Assembly (NCBI GenBank): GCA_910579485.1
Contig: CAJTVO010000033.1
Span: 1-27,781 of the forward strand
Reading direction: 5' to 3'
DNA from: an uncultured Oscillospiraceae bacterium
Lineage (GTDB): Bacteria; Bacillota; Clostridia; Oscillospirales; Oscillospiraceae
DNA length: 27,781 nt
Shown here piece by piece: positions 16,820 to 23,598 of the stretch (positions are counted from its first letter, which is position 1; every line of letters starts with the position of its first letter). A program made the translations under genes and the position numbers. The notes under the pieces are model-generated. The model was given only the letters and a program-made list of their open reading frames with translations. It was not told where the DNA came from and ran no database searches.

Positions 16820-17338
16820 TTAAAAGTCAAGCCCTAAAAAGAAGGATGGTGGTAAAAAGATAGACGGTTCAAAGGAGATGGAAGTTTTCAATTTGGCCCG
16901 TTCTTTTACCTTGTCAAAACGGTATCTGGTGAGTGACTTTAGCTCCTCGTTGTGGTATGCTATATCCGTGTAGGGCTTGAGGCCCGCATCGGACAGAAGC
17001 ATCGCCGCGATCGTTCGCGCATCCACCCGGTCCGTCTTCGTCTTCCTGAGACTGAGACTTTTCCGGTATAGATTGGTGCGTAGAGGGTTCAAGACATAGG
17101 TGGCCAGACCGTTGTCAAGAAGAAACCCGAGGATGTTGCAGCTGTAATGCCCGGTCGCCTCAAGGCCTACTTTTATGCTGTCTTGAGGTGTTGAACAGGA
17201 CCGCAGCTTATTCAGCAAGGTGTGGAAGCCCTCCAGATTATTGGGGATGGTGAACACATCCGCCAAAACCGCGCCCTCGGAGTTGAGGATGAAGCAGTCG
17301 TGCTTATCCTTGGCCACATCAATTCCAACGCAAATCAT
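16820..17338 (-). pseudogene. IS110-family transposase, C-terminally truncated
   Basis: The reading frame encodes 172 residues. The RuvC-like N-terminal DEDD domain is intact: D7 in VGIDVAKDKHD, E60 in GLEATGHYS, and D103 and D106 in KTDRVDARTIA. Homology stops near residue 152. The following tail (about FEPSIFLPPSFF) is unrelated, and the whole C-terminal Transposase_20 domain with its catalytic Ser is missing (full members are about 330-430 residues). GGAGG is placed correctly for ATG 17338. The element is therefore dead on its own. The break lies near 16870, close to the end of the alanine racemase gene. Confidence 0.88.
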
Positions 17339-17560
17339 AGCAATACCTCCAGCGGCAAATTTGTGATGCTGCATCCACAGAACACTTTGCTTTTGTAGCC
17401 TTGTTCCACATAAACCGTCTGGCGGTATTTAACTGATCAACAAAACGGCAAAGGGCTGTGGTTGGAACCTTTTTAGAACCATCTGCGTGGTAGGAGGTGC
17501 AAACCAATCCACAGCATCCCTTACAGTGTAGCACAGCCCTTAGAAAAGGACTCTAATAAC
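17339..17560 (-). ncRNA. Candidate IS110 bridge-RNA region
   Basis: IS110 elements of the IS621 type carry a structured bridge RNA in the long non-coding end upstream of the transposase. Here about 220 bases upstream of the truncated transposase lack a convincing gene. They contain an inverted repeat AAGGGCTGTG/CACAGCCCTT (about 17535-17544 with 17450-17459) plus shorter stems around CTGTGG. Position, length and base pairing fit; I could not define target- and donor-binding loops by eye. A 71-codon open frame on the minus strand (17319-17534) overlaps this region and looks fortuitous. Confidence 0.45.
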
Positions 17561-17567
17561 TACTATT

Positions 17568-18327
17568 CTATAATACAAGGAGGTACAGCAAAGAGTGAGC
17601 GGTCCACCAGAGGGCCAGCTTTTTGAGATTCAAGGCAGCAAATTTAAGCCATACCCAAGCGGAAACTCGGGCCAGACCTCTGCGGTGTGTAAAACGCATC
17701 CTATGCTTGTCTTTGGCGTTGGCAAAGACCCACACCATGGTCTCTTTGCGTAGAGTGTAGATATCCATGCCGCGCTCCGTCTTGCGCAGCTGCTCCGCCA
17801 TATCCAGGTACTCCTGCCAGATATGGGCGGTCAGGATACGCTAGCCTTTTGCTTTGGCGCCGCCCTTTGTACCGGGTATAAGGGACCAAAGGGATATTGC
17901 CGTTATCCAGAGTTTCTTCATGATCCAGGGGGGGGGCTTGTAAGCTGCGTCCATGGTGAAATATTCCGTTTTTGGAACATTTGCCGTTACTTGGTCATAT
18001 AGTGCATCCCAAGCCACGTTGTCGTGGACATTTTCCGATGTGACCTCAACGCCTAAAACGAATCCTTTCTTGTCACAGGCCGTGTATGCCTCATAGGTAA
18101 ACTGCCGCTCATGCGCCCCTTTCATAAACATCCCGCAGTCCGGATATATGGTCGATACCGTCTTTTCTACCATCTCTCCTCCAGATGGGCCGCCGTCTTT
18201 ATCCTCTTCTATGAGTGGCTTCCCCAGCTTTTCTCGCTCCTCGTTCACTTCCTCCAAAAGCTGACGGGCGCATACCTTCGCTGCCTTTGCCACCTGCTCT
18301 TTCTGGGATATTTTCCAGCAGGCCGTA
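17568..18327 (-). pseudogene. IS1182-family transposase remnant, frameshifted and deleted
   Basis: Pieces of an IS1182-type DDE transposase appear in order in different minus-strand frames. Upstream (18293-17930) reads VNEEREKLGKPL, then TVSTIYPDCGMFMKGAHE, YEAYTACDKKGFVLGVEVT and MDAAYKPP. After a frame break comes VPYTRYKG. About 60-80 codons are then missing, and the end (about 17800-17590) reads YTLRKETMVWVFANAKDKHRMR and WLKFAALNLKKLALW in a third frame. The N-terminal domain is absent. A run of nine G bases at 17928-17936 lies in the damaged part and could be a real slip site or a base-calling error. The remnant abuts the small gene at 18340. Confidence 0.85.
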
Positions 18328-18339
18328 TCCCAGAAACCA

Positions 18340-18687
18340 TCAGTGTTCGCCGTGTTCCGGCTTGTGCTCCGCGTACCACAGGTTCCAGCAGAAGTTATAT
18401 GCCCGCCAGCTCTCCCCGTCGCCGCAGAGGATGGTCAGGCTCTCCGCCTCCGGGTGGTCGTACAGCACGTCCGTCACCGCGCGCAGCACCTTCTCCGCCG
18501 CCCGGGCGTTGTCGAACCCGAAGGCGCGCTGGGTGTCGTAGCAGGTGATGGACAGCGCACGCTCCCCGTGGTCCAGCGCCCATTGCAGCCCGCTCACATA
18601 CCAGAGGGCCAGGTCCTCCGGCGAGGCCAGATAGATCAGCGGCACGGGCAGATGCTCCCGCCGCTCAAGGCGTACCTTTTCCGTCAT
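18340..18687 (-). CDS. Small conserved-looking protein coupled to the MATE gene
   Basis: This 115-residue soluble protein has no signal peptide or membrane segment. Its start overlaps the MATE stop in an ATGA (18684-18687), and GGAGGAAGGAG lies ahead, so the two genes are translationally coupled. The body reads as alternating strands and helices (LPVPLIYLASPEDLALWYV, RALSITCYDTQRAFGF, ARAAEKVLRAVTDVLYDHPE, SLTILCGDGESWRAY). The last part loosely recalls the C-terminal half of macro domains, but this is a weak impression without the ADP-ribose-binding loops. I do not recognise the family. Its 3' end lies directly against the IS1182 remnant, so the C-terminus may have been altered by that insertion. 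Confidence 0.75.
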   Translation of the reverse strand: MTEKVRLERREHLPVPLIYLASPEDLALWYVSGLQWALDHGERALSITCYDTQRAFGFDNARAAEKVLRAVTDVLYDHPEAESLTILCGDGESWRAYNFCWNLWYAEHKPEHGEH

Positions 18688-20069
18688 AACCGCTTCACTC
18701 CTTCCTCCGGCGCCTGGAGGCGCCGGACCTTGTTCATGACATAGAAATAGCTGGGAACAAGAATCAGGTCCGCGCCCAGCCAGGCCAGGACCTCGGCGCA
18801 CATGACCCCCGTTCCCTCCAGCACCGCCGGAAGCAGCAGGGCCCCGCCGGTGCGCATGACGAACTCCGATATGCCCGATACCATGGGCAGCAGGGTGTTG
18901 CCCAGCCCCTGGATGCAGCTGCGGGTAAGGTGCAGTACGTACAGCACCGGCAGGCAGACCGACATCAGGGAGAGATACCGGACGGCCACCTCCAGGGCCT
19001 CCCCGCTCTGGGCGGTCCCGGCGGGGATGAACCAGGACAGGACCCACTGCCCGCCCCCCAGCATGACGGCGGCGATGGCCGCCGAGGTGGCCAGGGCAAT
19101 GGCCAGTCCGGCGCGCATCCCCTGAGAGATCCGCTCCAGCTTCCCGGCCCCCAGATTCTGTCCGGCGTAGGTGGTCATGGCGTAGCCGTAGGAGGTGGCG
19201 GCGATCTCCAGGACGCCGTAGAGCTTGTTGGTGGCGGTGAACCCGGCGATGAAGGCTACGCTGAAGCCGTTGACGATGGTCTGGATAATCATGCCGCCCA
19301 CGGCGATGATGGTATTTTGCAGGGCCATGGGCAGGCCCAGCTTCATGAGCAGGCCCCACAGCGGGCCGTCAAAGGACCAGTCCTCCTTCTTCAGACGGAG
19401 GGCCTCCACACGGCACAAACGCAGGATGCAGCATCCCGCCGCCAGGCACTGGGCGATGATGGTTGCCGCCGCCGCGCCCCGGACGCCCCAGTGGAATCCC
19501 ATGACGAACCAGAAGTCCAGGGCGATGTTGGTCAGGGAGGCCGCCGCCATGGCGATCAAGGGCGTCCGCCCGTCCCCCAGAGCCCGGAGCATGGAGGCGG
19601 CCAGGTTGTAGGCCGTCACCACCGGCAGCCCGGCGAACAGCACCCGGAGATAATCGACGGCGATGGGCCGGATCTCCTCGGGGACCCGCAGCAGCGCCGT
19701 CACCGGTTCCGCCATCGCCTCGCTGCCTATCGTCATCAGGACGCCGCACAGGGCCGAGAGCAGGATGGCGCTGGCCGCCGTCTTCCGCAGCCGGACGAAG
19801 TCCCCCGCGCCGAACCGCTGGGCCATGAGGATGGAGAAGCCCTGGGTAAAGCCCTGGATGGTCCCCAGGGTGAGCCAGTTGAGCCAATCTACCGTCCCCA
19901 GGGCCGCCAGGGCGTCCACGCCCAGCACCCGGCCCACTACGGCGGTGTCCACCACGGTATACATCTGCTGGAAAATATTCCCCGCCATCAGGGGGAGGGA
20001 GAACAGGAGAAGCAGCCGCCAGGGACTGCCCTCTGTGTGTACGGTCAAGCCGGACTGCTTTTGGGACAT
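18684..20069 (-). CDS. MATE-family efflux transporter
   Basis: This 461-residue membrane protein has about 12 transmembrane helices in two related halves. The first helix region SPWRLLLLFSLPLMAGNIFQQMYTVVD and the following VGRVLGVDALAALGT are typical of the NorM/DinF-like MATE group, as is the matching GFSVAFIAGFTATNKLYG of the second half. It should export cationic or amphipathic compounds using a sodium or proton gradient. The substrate is unknown. GGAGAAAG precedes ATG 20069. The gene is the first of a two-gene operon. Confidence 0.93.
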   Translation of the reverse strand: MSQKQSGLTVHTEGSPWRLLLLFSLPLMAGNIFQQMYTVVDTAVVGRVLGVDALAALGTVDWLNWLTLGTIQGFTQGFSILMAQRFGAGDFVRLRKTAASAILLSALCGVLMTIGSEAMAEPVTALLRVPEEIRPIAVDYLRVLFAGLPVVTAYNLAASMLRALGDGRTPLIAMAAASLTNIALDFWFVMGFHWGVRGAAAATIIAQCLAAGCCILRLCRVEALRLKKEDWSFDGPLWGLLMKLGLPMALQNTIIAVGGMIIQTIVNGFSVAFIAGFTATNKLYGVLEIAATSYGYAMTTYAGQNLGAGKLERISQGMRAGLAIALATSAAIAAVMLGGGQWVLSWFIPAGTAQSGEALEVAVRYLSLMSVCLPVLYVLHLTRSCIQGLGNTLLPMVSGISEFVMRTGGALLLPAVLEGTGVMCAEVLAWLGADLILVPSYFYVMNKVRRLQAPEEGVKRL

Positions 20070-20104
20070 GGTCTTTCTCCGATCTGTTGTTTCTGGCTTC
20101 CACT

Positions 20105-20132
20105 ATTATATCAGTATTGGGCTCTTTTTCAA
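20105..20132 (-). promoter_or_regulatory. Promoter of the MATE operon
   Basis: On the minus strand, -35 TTGAAA (20127-20132) and a perfect -10 TATAAT (20105-20110) are 16 bases apart, about 35 bases before the MATE start codon. Confidence 0.75.
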
Positions 20133-20220
20133 TAGGGGAAGGGAAAAAGGTGGAAATGGGATTTTTCCTTACAGAATAGGTCCGGCCCGCTATGCCCATG
20201 GGGGCGCGCAGGCCGGCAGC

Positions 20221-20322
20221 AAAAAATTTTTTGTAAAATGAGGCGTCTTGTGCACATTTCACGTGCTTTTTTCAAAATGTGCGTGAGACGCCCTGTACAG
20301 GAGGAAGAAAATGGTGTATGAT
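20221..20322 (+). promoter_or_regulatory. Regulatory module copy 1: A/T tract, dyad and promoter
   Basis: An AAAAAATTTTTT tract (20221-20232) is followed by a long imperfect dyad (20242-20260 with 20274-20292; GGCGTCT and GCACATTT arms, G-T pairs in the middle). Then come -35 TGTACA (20294-20299), 17 bases, and -10 TATGAT (20317-20322). The same arrangement recurs at 21569-21667, with GAGACGCCCTGTACAG identical. It drives the small exported protein at 20354. The dyad probably binds a dimeric regulator or acts as a processing hairpin if transcribed from upstream. Confidence 0.75.
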
Positions 20323-20353
20323 AGGTCTGCATAAAAAAGAAAGGGGCGCCCCC

Positions 20354-20563
20354 ATGCTGAAAAAACTTGCTTCCTTACTGCTGTCCCTGCTGCTGTGTCT
20401 GTCCCTGCTGCCTGGGCAGGCGCTGGCCGGCCATGAGCCCGCCCCCGCAGACCCGCCGGTGATCGTGGAGCCCGTAGAGCCGGAGGAGCCCGAGGACCCG
20501 GGGATCATGCCTATGGGAGAGGTGCCGGAGGGGAACGATGAGGGAGCAAGCGGGCTGGATTAA
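20354..20563 (+). CDS. Small exported Pro/Glu-rich peptide precursor
   Basis: The 69-residue product starts with a clear signal peptide (LKKLASLLLSLLLCLSLL, cleavage after ALA at residue 25). The ~44-residue remainder is very acidic and rich in Pro, Glu and Val (EPVEPEEPEDPG) and ends in GNDEGASGLD. No domain is recognisable. GAAAGGGG lies about seven bases before ATG 20354, and the promoter module above leaves a leader of about 25 bases. Its last four bases overlap the stop of the convergent HTH-TPR regulator gene. By position it could be the pro-peptide sensed by that regulator, or simply a small cell-envelope protein. Confidence 0.7.
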   Translation: MLKKLASLLLSLLLCLSLLPGQALAGHEPAPADPPVIVEPVEPEEPEDPGIMPMGEVPEGNDEGASGLD

Positions 20564-21501
20564 AAAGGCGGGTCAATTTGTAAACGTTCACGCATTTCCT
20601 GCCGGAGAATTTCAATATCTCTTATATTTTTGAGAATTTTGCATAGATAATCGGCCTGGATGTACAAATCGGCGCTTTTCTCCCACTCACCTAAAAAGAA
20701 TTGGCATTCTGCCTGAATGGCTAAAAAGCCAGGCAGGTGCAGAAATTGATTATGGCGTACACAGGTTGCTTGCCCCCGTTCTGCCAACTCAAGCGCCTCC
20801 TCATATCTGCCCGCCAACCCTAGATTGATAGCATAATTATACGCAATCAGGCAGAACTGTCCGGGGTATCCTTCCAGCTCCTGTCCATTTTTCTCAATAG
20901 CTTGAAGCAGTCGGCTGTAAAGGTCGATTGCTTCTTCTCTTTTTCCTTCCATGGAGAAGGTCCGGGCAAGCTTATTGAGGAGCGTCGTTTCCTCCAGGCG
21001 GTACCAGAAGTTTTCCGCCTTGTCCGGGCGGAATCCGGGGACCGTCATCTGGATGGCCTTTTCCAGCAGCTTCCTCCGCTGGGCGGGCGTGTAGGGGCCG
21101 TCCGGCTTTCCCAGGGTCACCTGGGTGGACAGTATGTACTGCTGGTTGATCACGTCGTCCTTCTCCGTGAGCTTCTCCATCTGCTTCAGCTTCGCCATGG
21201 CCTGTTCCCGAAGCCGGGGGCGGGTCTTCTGGTCCGCCTTTTCAAATTCGATCACATCGGCCCGGATGTCCTTTTTCAGTGCGCTGATTTTCGCGTCGTG
21301 CTCGCTCTCCGGCACAAGGTCTCCCGGCAGGCCCAGGCGGTGCAGAAGGGCGCAGAGCTTGTCCCGGCCGGGGGTCTGCTTTCCCCGCTCCAACCGGGAG
21401 AGGGTGGTGCGGTCGCAGATGCCCGCGCAGAGCTCTTCCTGGGTCAGTTTCTTTGCCTTCCGGCACTTTTGGATATATTCGCCCAACTTTTCTGTGCGCA
21501 T
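20560..21501 (-). CDS. HTH-TPR regulator, RRNPP (Rgg/PlcR/PrgX)-like
   Basis: This 313-residue protein has an N-terminal XRE-type helix-turn-helix (about 5-60; LGEYIQKCRKAKKLTQEELC, then TTLSRLERGKQTPGRDKL). A long helical C-terminal part has TPR-like repeats, clearest at about 190-300 (AIDLYSRLLQAIEKNG, YNYAINLGLAGRYEEALELAERG, LGEWEKSADLYIQADYL). This is the architecture of peptide-sensing RRNPP regulators, whose length is similar (about 280-320). GGAGGAAG precedes ATG 21501; an upstream in-frame start at 21603 would run through the promoter region. It lies between two copies of the same regulatory dyad, converging on one small exported gene and diverging from the other. A ligand peptide is inferred, not shown. 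Confidence 0.85.
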   Translation of the reverse strand: MRTEKLGEYIQKCRKAKKLTQEELCAGICDRTTLSRLERGKQTPGRDKLCALLHRLGLPGDLVPESEHDAKISALKKDIRADVIEFEKADQKTRPRLREQAMAKLKQMEKLTEKDDVINQQYILSTQVTLGKPDGPYTPAQRRKLLEKAIQMTVPGFRPDKAENFWYRLEETTLLNKLARTFSMEGKREEAIDLYSRLLQAIEKNGQELEGYPGQFCLIAYNYAINLGLAGRYEEALELAERGQATCVRHNQFLHLPGFLAIQAECQFFLGEWEKSADLYIQADYLCKILKNIRDIEILRQEMRERLQIDPPF

Positions 21502-21537
21502 ACCGTCTTCCTCCCGGGTGATGATAAGGATACACTT

Positions 21538-21567
21538 ATTATGGGGGAAAGTTCCGGCCGGTGTCAA
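21538..21567 (-). promoter_or_regulatory. Promoter of the HTH-TPR regulator gene
   Basis: On the minus strand, a perfect -35 TTGACA (21562-21567) and -10 CATAAT (21538-21543) are 18 bases apart. The -35 lies about 20 bases from dyad copy 2, so a protein bound to the dyad could affect both directions. Confidence 0.75.
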
Positions 21568-21568
21568 T

Positions 21569-21667
21569 AAAAATTTTTCAAAAACGAGGCGTTCCGTGCA
21601 CATTTTCCCGCTTTTTTAAATATGTGCGCGAGACGCCCTGTACAGAAGGCGCGGAATATGGTATGAT
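21569..21667 (+). promoter_or_regulatory. Regulatory module copy 2: A/T tract, dyad and promoter
   Basis: AAAAATTTTT is followed by a dyad (21588-21606 with about 21620-21637; GGCGT/ACGCC and GTGCACAT/ATGTGC arms), then -35 TGTACA (21639-21644), a 17-base spacer and -10 TATGAT (21662-21667). Compared with copy 1 the arms differ mostly where pairing is kept or G-T replaced, while loop bases vary. It precedes the exported protein gene at 21770 with a leader of about 95 bases. Confidence 0.75.
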
Positions 21668-21769
21668 TTGGTCGTACCAAGGACGCGGCCCCCACGCCCG
21701 GGCGGAGCGCGAAAACAATATCGGGGTCCCGTCTGCGGGAAATCATTTACAAAACGGAGGTAACCGAAA

Positions 21770-22054
21770 ATGAAGAAAATGAAGAAAATGAAGAAACTGG
21801 CGGCCCTGGTCCTGGCCCTGGTGATGGCCTTTTCTCTCATGGCCGTGACCGCCGCAGCCGCAGGGGCGGAGCATGAGCATGACTGCGCGGTGTGCAGCGA
21901 GGAGACGATCCAGCCGAGAATACCGGCGATGCAGTGTCCGAAGTGCCGTGAGGGAATGTTTGTAACTCGGGTATATAAAGACCAATATAATCAGCGGGTC
22001 GTTGACTTTGAATGCCCGTATGATGGAACTACTGTGTTGGGCATCCCTTGGTGA
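21770..22054 (+). CDS. Small exported Cys/His protein
   Basis: The 94-residue product begins MKKMKKMKK, three tandem copies of a 9-base unit, each containing an ATG. A hydrophobic signal segment follows, with likely cleavage after about residue 31 (TAAAAGA). The mature ~62 residues contain HEH at 35-37, Cys pairs C39/C42 and C56/C59 (QCPKC), and C82, which resembles a small zinc-ribbon or a disulfide-bonded domain. CGGAGG lies nine bases before ATG 21770. The next gene starts two bases after its stop, so the two are probably translated together. Function is unknown. Confidence 0.75.
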   Translation: MKKMKKMKKLAALVLALVMAFSLMAVTAAAAGAEHEHDCAVCSEETIQPRIPAMQCPKCREGMFVTRVYKDQYNQRVVDFECPYDGTTVLGIPW

Positions 22055-22056
22055 GC

Positions 22057-23541
22057 ATGAGGTCATTCCCAAACAATTTTGCCAAAAGACATTTTAGGTG
22101 TACCAGATATACATTGCTTTTTCTGCTACTAACTTACGCTTTTACCCTCTCTGCTTGCGGGGAGGGTAAAAGCGCCCGGGAGGAAGGTGTGTTGATTTAT
22201 GCGGCCTTGAACCCAGTGACAAATGAACTCACCCAATCCATAGAAAAATTTAACGAAATCCATACGGACGTACAGATTGAGATACGGGATTACTCGGACG
22301 AGGGCGGGAGGGAACGCCTCCAAACGGAACTGGTATTGGGGAAAGTCCCGGATATTATGGAATTGCGATGTTATGGCGAGGATGGGAAAGATTTACTTAA
22401 AGGTGTATACGATGTACAACATCTTCCAGGGAGCTATACAGGTCCCGAAGGCGGATATTTCATGCCCTATCGACAGATGGTCCAGAAGGGATACCTGGAA
22501 GACCTTTGGCCTTATATTGAAAACGATCCGGACCTGGGGCGGGAGGCAGTCTTGGAAGCGCCCCTGAAGGCCGCTGAAGTAAACGGCGGCCTTTATATGC
22601 TTTTTGAGAGAGTGGAGATATTTACCTTGATTGGACGGGAGAGCGTGGTGGGGGCGCGGTACAGCTGGACATTGGACGACATGATGGATGCCTATGCCTC
22701 TATGCCGGAGGGGGCTACCATCATGCGGTATAACATGACTAAGCGGGATGTTTTTTATAATCTGCTCTGCAATTCGCTGGAGCGGTTTGTGGACAGGGAT
22801 ACTGGAAAATGTACCTTTGACAGCGAGGGATTCTATTCTCTGGTAGGATTTTTGGAGACACTTCCTGATGAAATTGACTACGAAACGATGCAGGAGGCGG
22901 AGGAGGAGATCATGCGCCGGATTAGAAACGGGACGCAGATGCTGGAGGGAATGACGATTTCCTGGCCGCGGGGCATGTATTTTTCCGACAGTATTTTCCA
23001 GGAACGCACCGCCTTTCCTGGGTATCCTACGGCAGATGGTAGTTCAGGTAGTTTTTTCTATCAGACAGGAACGGTTCTGGGCATGTCTTCCACATGCCGG
23101 GACAAAGAGGCGGCCTGGGAGTATATCCGCAAAATGATTACGCCGCGTTTACGTAAATCCAGTTCTTCCATCGTCAACAGCAGCAGAAGCACTAATCTTC
23201 CGGTTAATTTGAGCGATTATGAAGCAATCTGCTGGTACGAGTTGGATTACATGAACTATGTGCTCAACCAGTTCCCAGAAGATCCTTTGAACTCCTATCT
23301 GCCGATACGACAGTTTCAATATGGTCCTATGATCTATTTGATGGACATCATTACAGAAAAGGGCCTCCAGCGGCACAGAGACCTCATAGACCACACCACC
23401 CAGCTTTACTGGCCGGAGGATGAACTGTCCAACATCGTCTGGGAGACCCTGGGCTCCTACTTCGCCGGGGACCGGACCCTGGATGACACGATAGGGCTCC
23501 TCCAGAACCGGGTGGGGCTGTATCTGAATGAGCAGAAGTAA
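22057..23541 (+). CDS. Orphan extracellular solute-binding lipoprotein (family 1-like)
   Basis: This 494-residue protein has a hydrophobic leader and a lipobox (LSAC, Cys34), so it is tethered outside the membrane. The body resembles family 1 (sugar-type) binding proteins of ABC importers: an early VLIYAALNPVTNELTQSIEKFN strand-helix, VQIEIRDY, ELVLGKVPDIMEL, and a C-terminal KEAAWEYIRKMITP. No permease or ATPase genes are next to it, so it is an orphan. ATG 22057 follows the preceding stop by two bases; GTG 22051 and TTG 22048 are in-frame alternatives, and none has its own good ribosome site, which fits re-initiation. It is under the control of regulatory module copy 2. Sensing or capture of a peptide or glycan is possible. 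Confidence 0.82.
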   Translation: MRSFPNNFAKRHFRCTRYTLLFLLLTYAFTLSACGEGKSAREEGVLIYAALNPVTNELTQSIEKFNEIHTDVQIEIRDYSDEGGRERLQTELVLGKVPDIMELRCYGEDGKDLLKGVYDVQHLPGSYTGPEGGYFMPYRQMVQKGYLEDLWPYIENDPDLGREAVLEAPLKAAEVNGGLYMLFERVEIFTLIGRESVVGARYSWTLDDMMDAYASMPEGATIMRYNMTKRDVFYNLLCNSLERFVDRDTGKCTFDSEGFYSLVGFLETLPDEIDYETMQEAEEEIMRRIRNGTQMLEGMTISWPRGMYFSDSIFQERTAFPGYPTADGSSGSFFYQTGTVLGMSSTCRDKEAAWEYIRKMITPRLRKSSSSIVNSSRSTNLPVNLSDYEAICWYELDYMNYVLNQFPEDPLNSYLPIRQFQYGPMIYLMDIITEKGLQRHRDLIDHTTQLYWPEDELSNIVWETLGSYFAGDRTLDDTIGLLQNRVGLYLNEQK

Positions 23542-23545
23542 ATAA

Positions 23546-23586
23546 AAAGCGCCCTCCGTATGTGAAAAGCATACGGAGGGCGCTTT
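23546..23586. terminator. Bidirectional hairpin between the SBP and uracil permease genes
   Basis: A perfect 17-bp inverted repeat (23546-23562 with 23570-23586, core GCGCCCTCCGTATG) with a 7-base loop sits between convergent genes. On the minus strand it is followed by TTTTTATTT, a good intrinsic terminator for the permease gene. On the plus strand only TTT follows, so it is weaker for the binding-protein gene. Confidence 0.9.
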
Positions 23587-23598
23587 GGCAGGCTCTGC

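Noticed and set aside
17319..17534. 71-codon frame in the IS110 upstream region, with several Cys
   Set aside because: It overlaps the transposase start and the likely structured RNA region; no ribosome site and no family resemblance.
18688..19359. Upstream part of a long minus-strand frame that ends in the small gene at 18340
   Set aside because: Only the last 115 codons after ATG 18687 look like protein. The earlier part is a shifted-frame reading of the MATE gene, rich in Gly, Arg and His.
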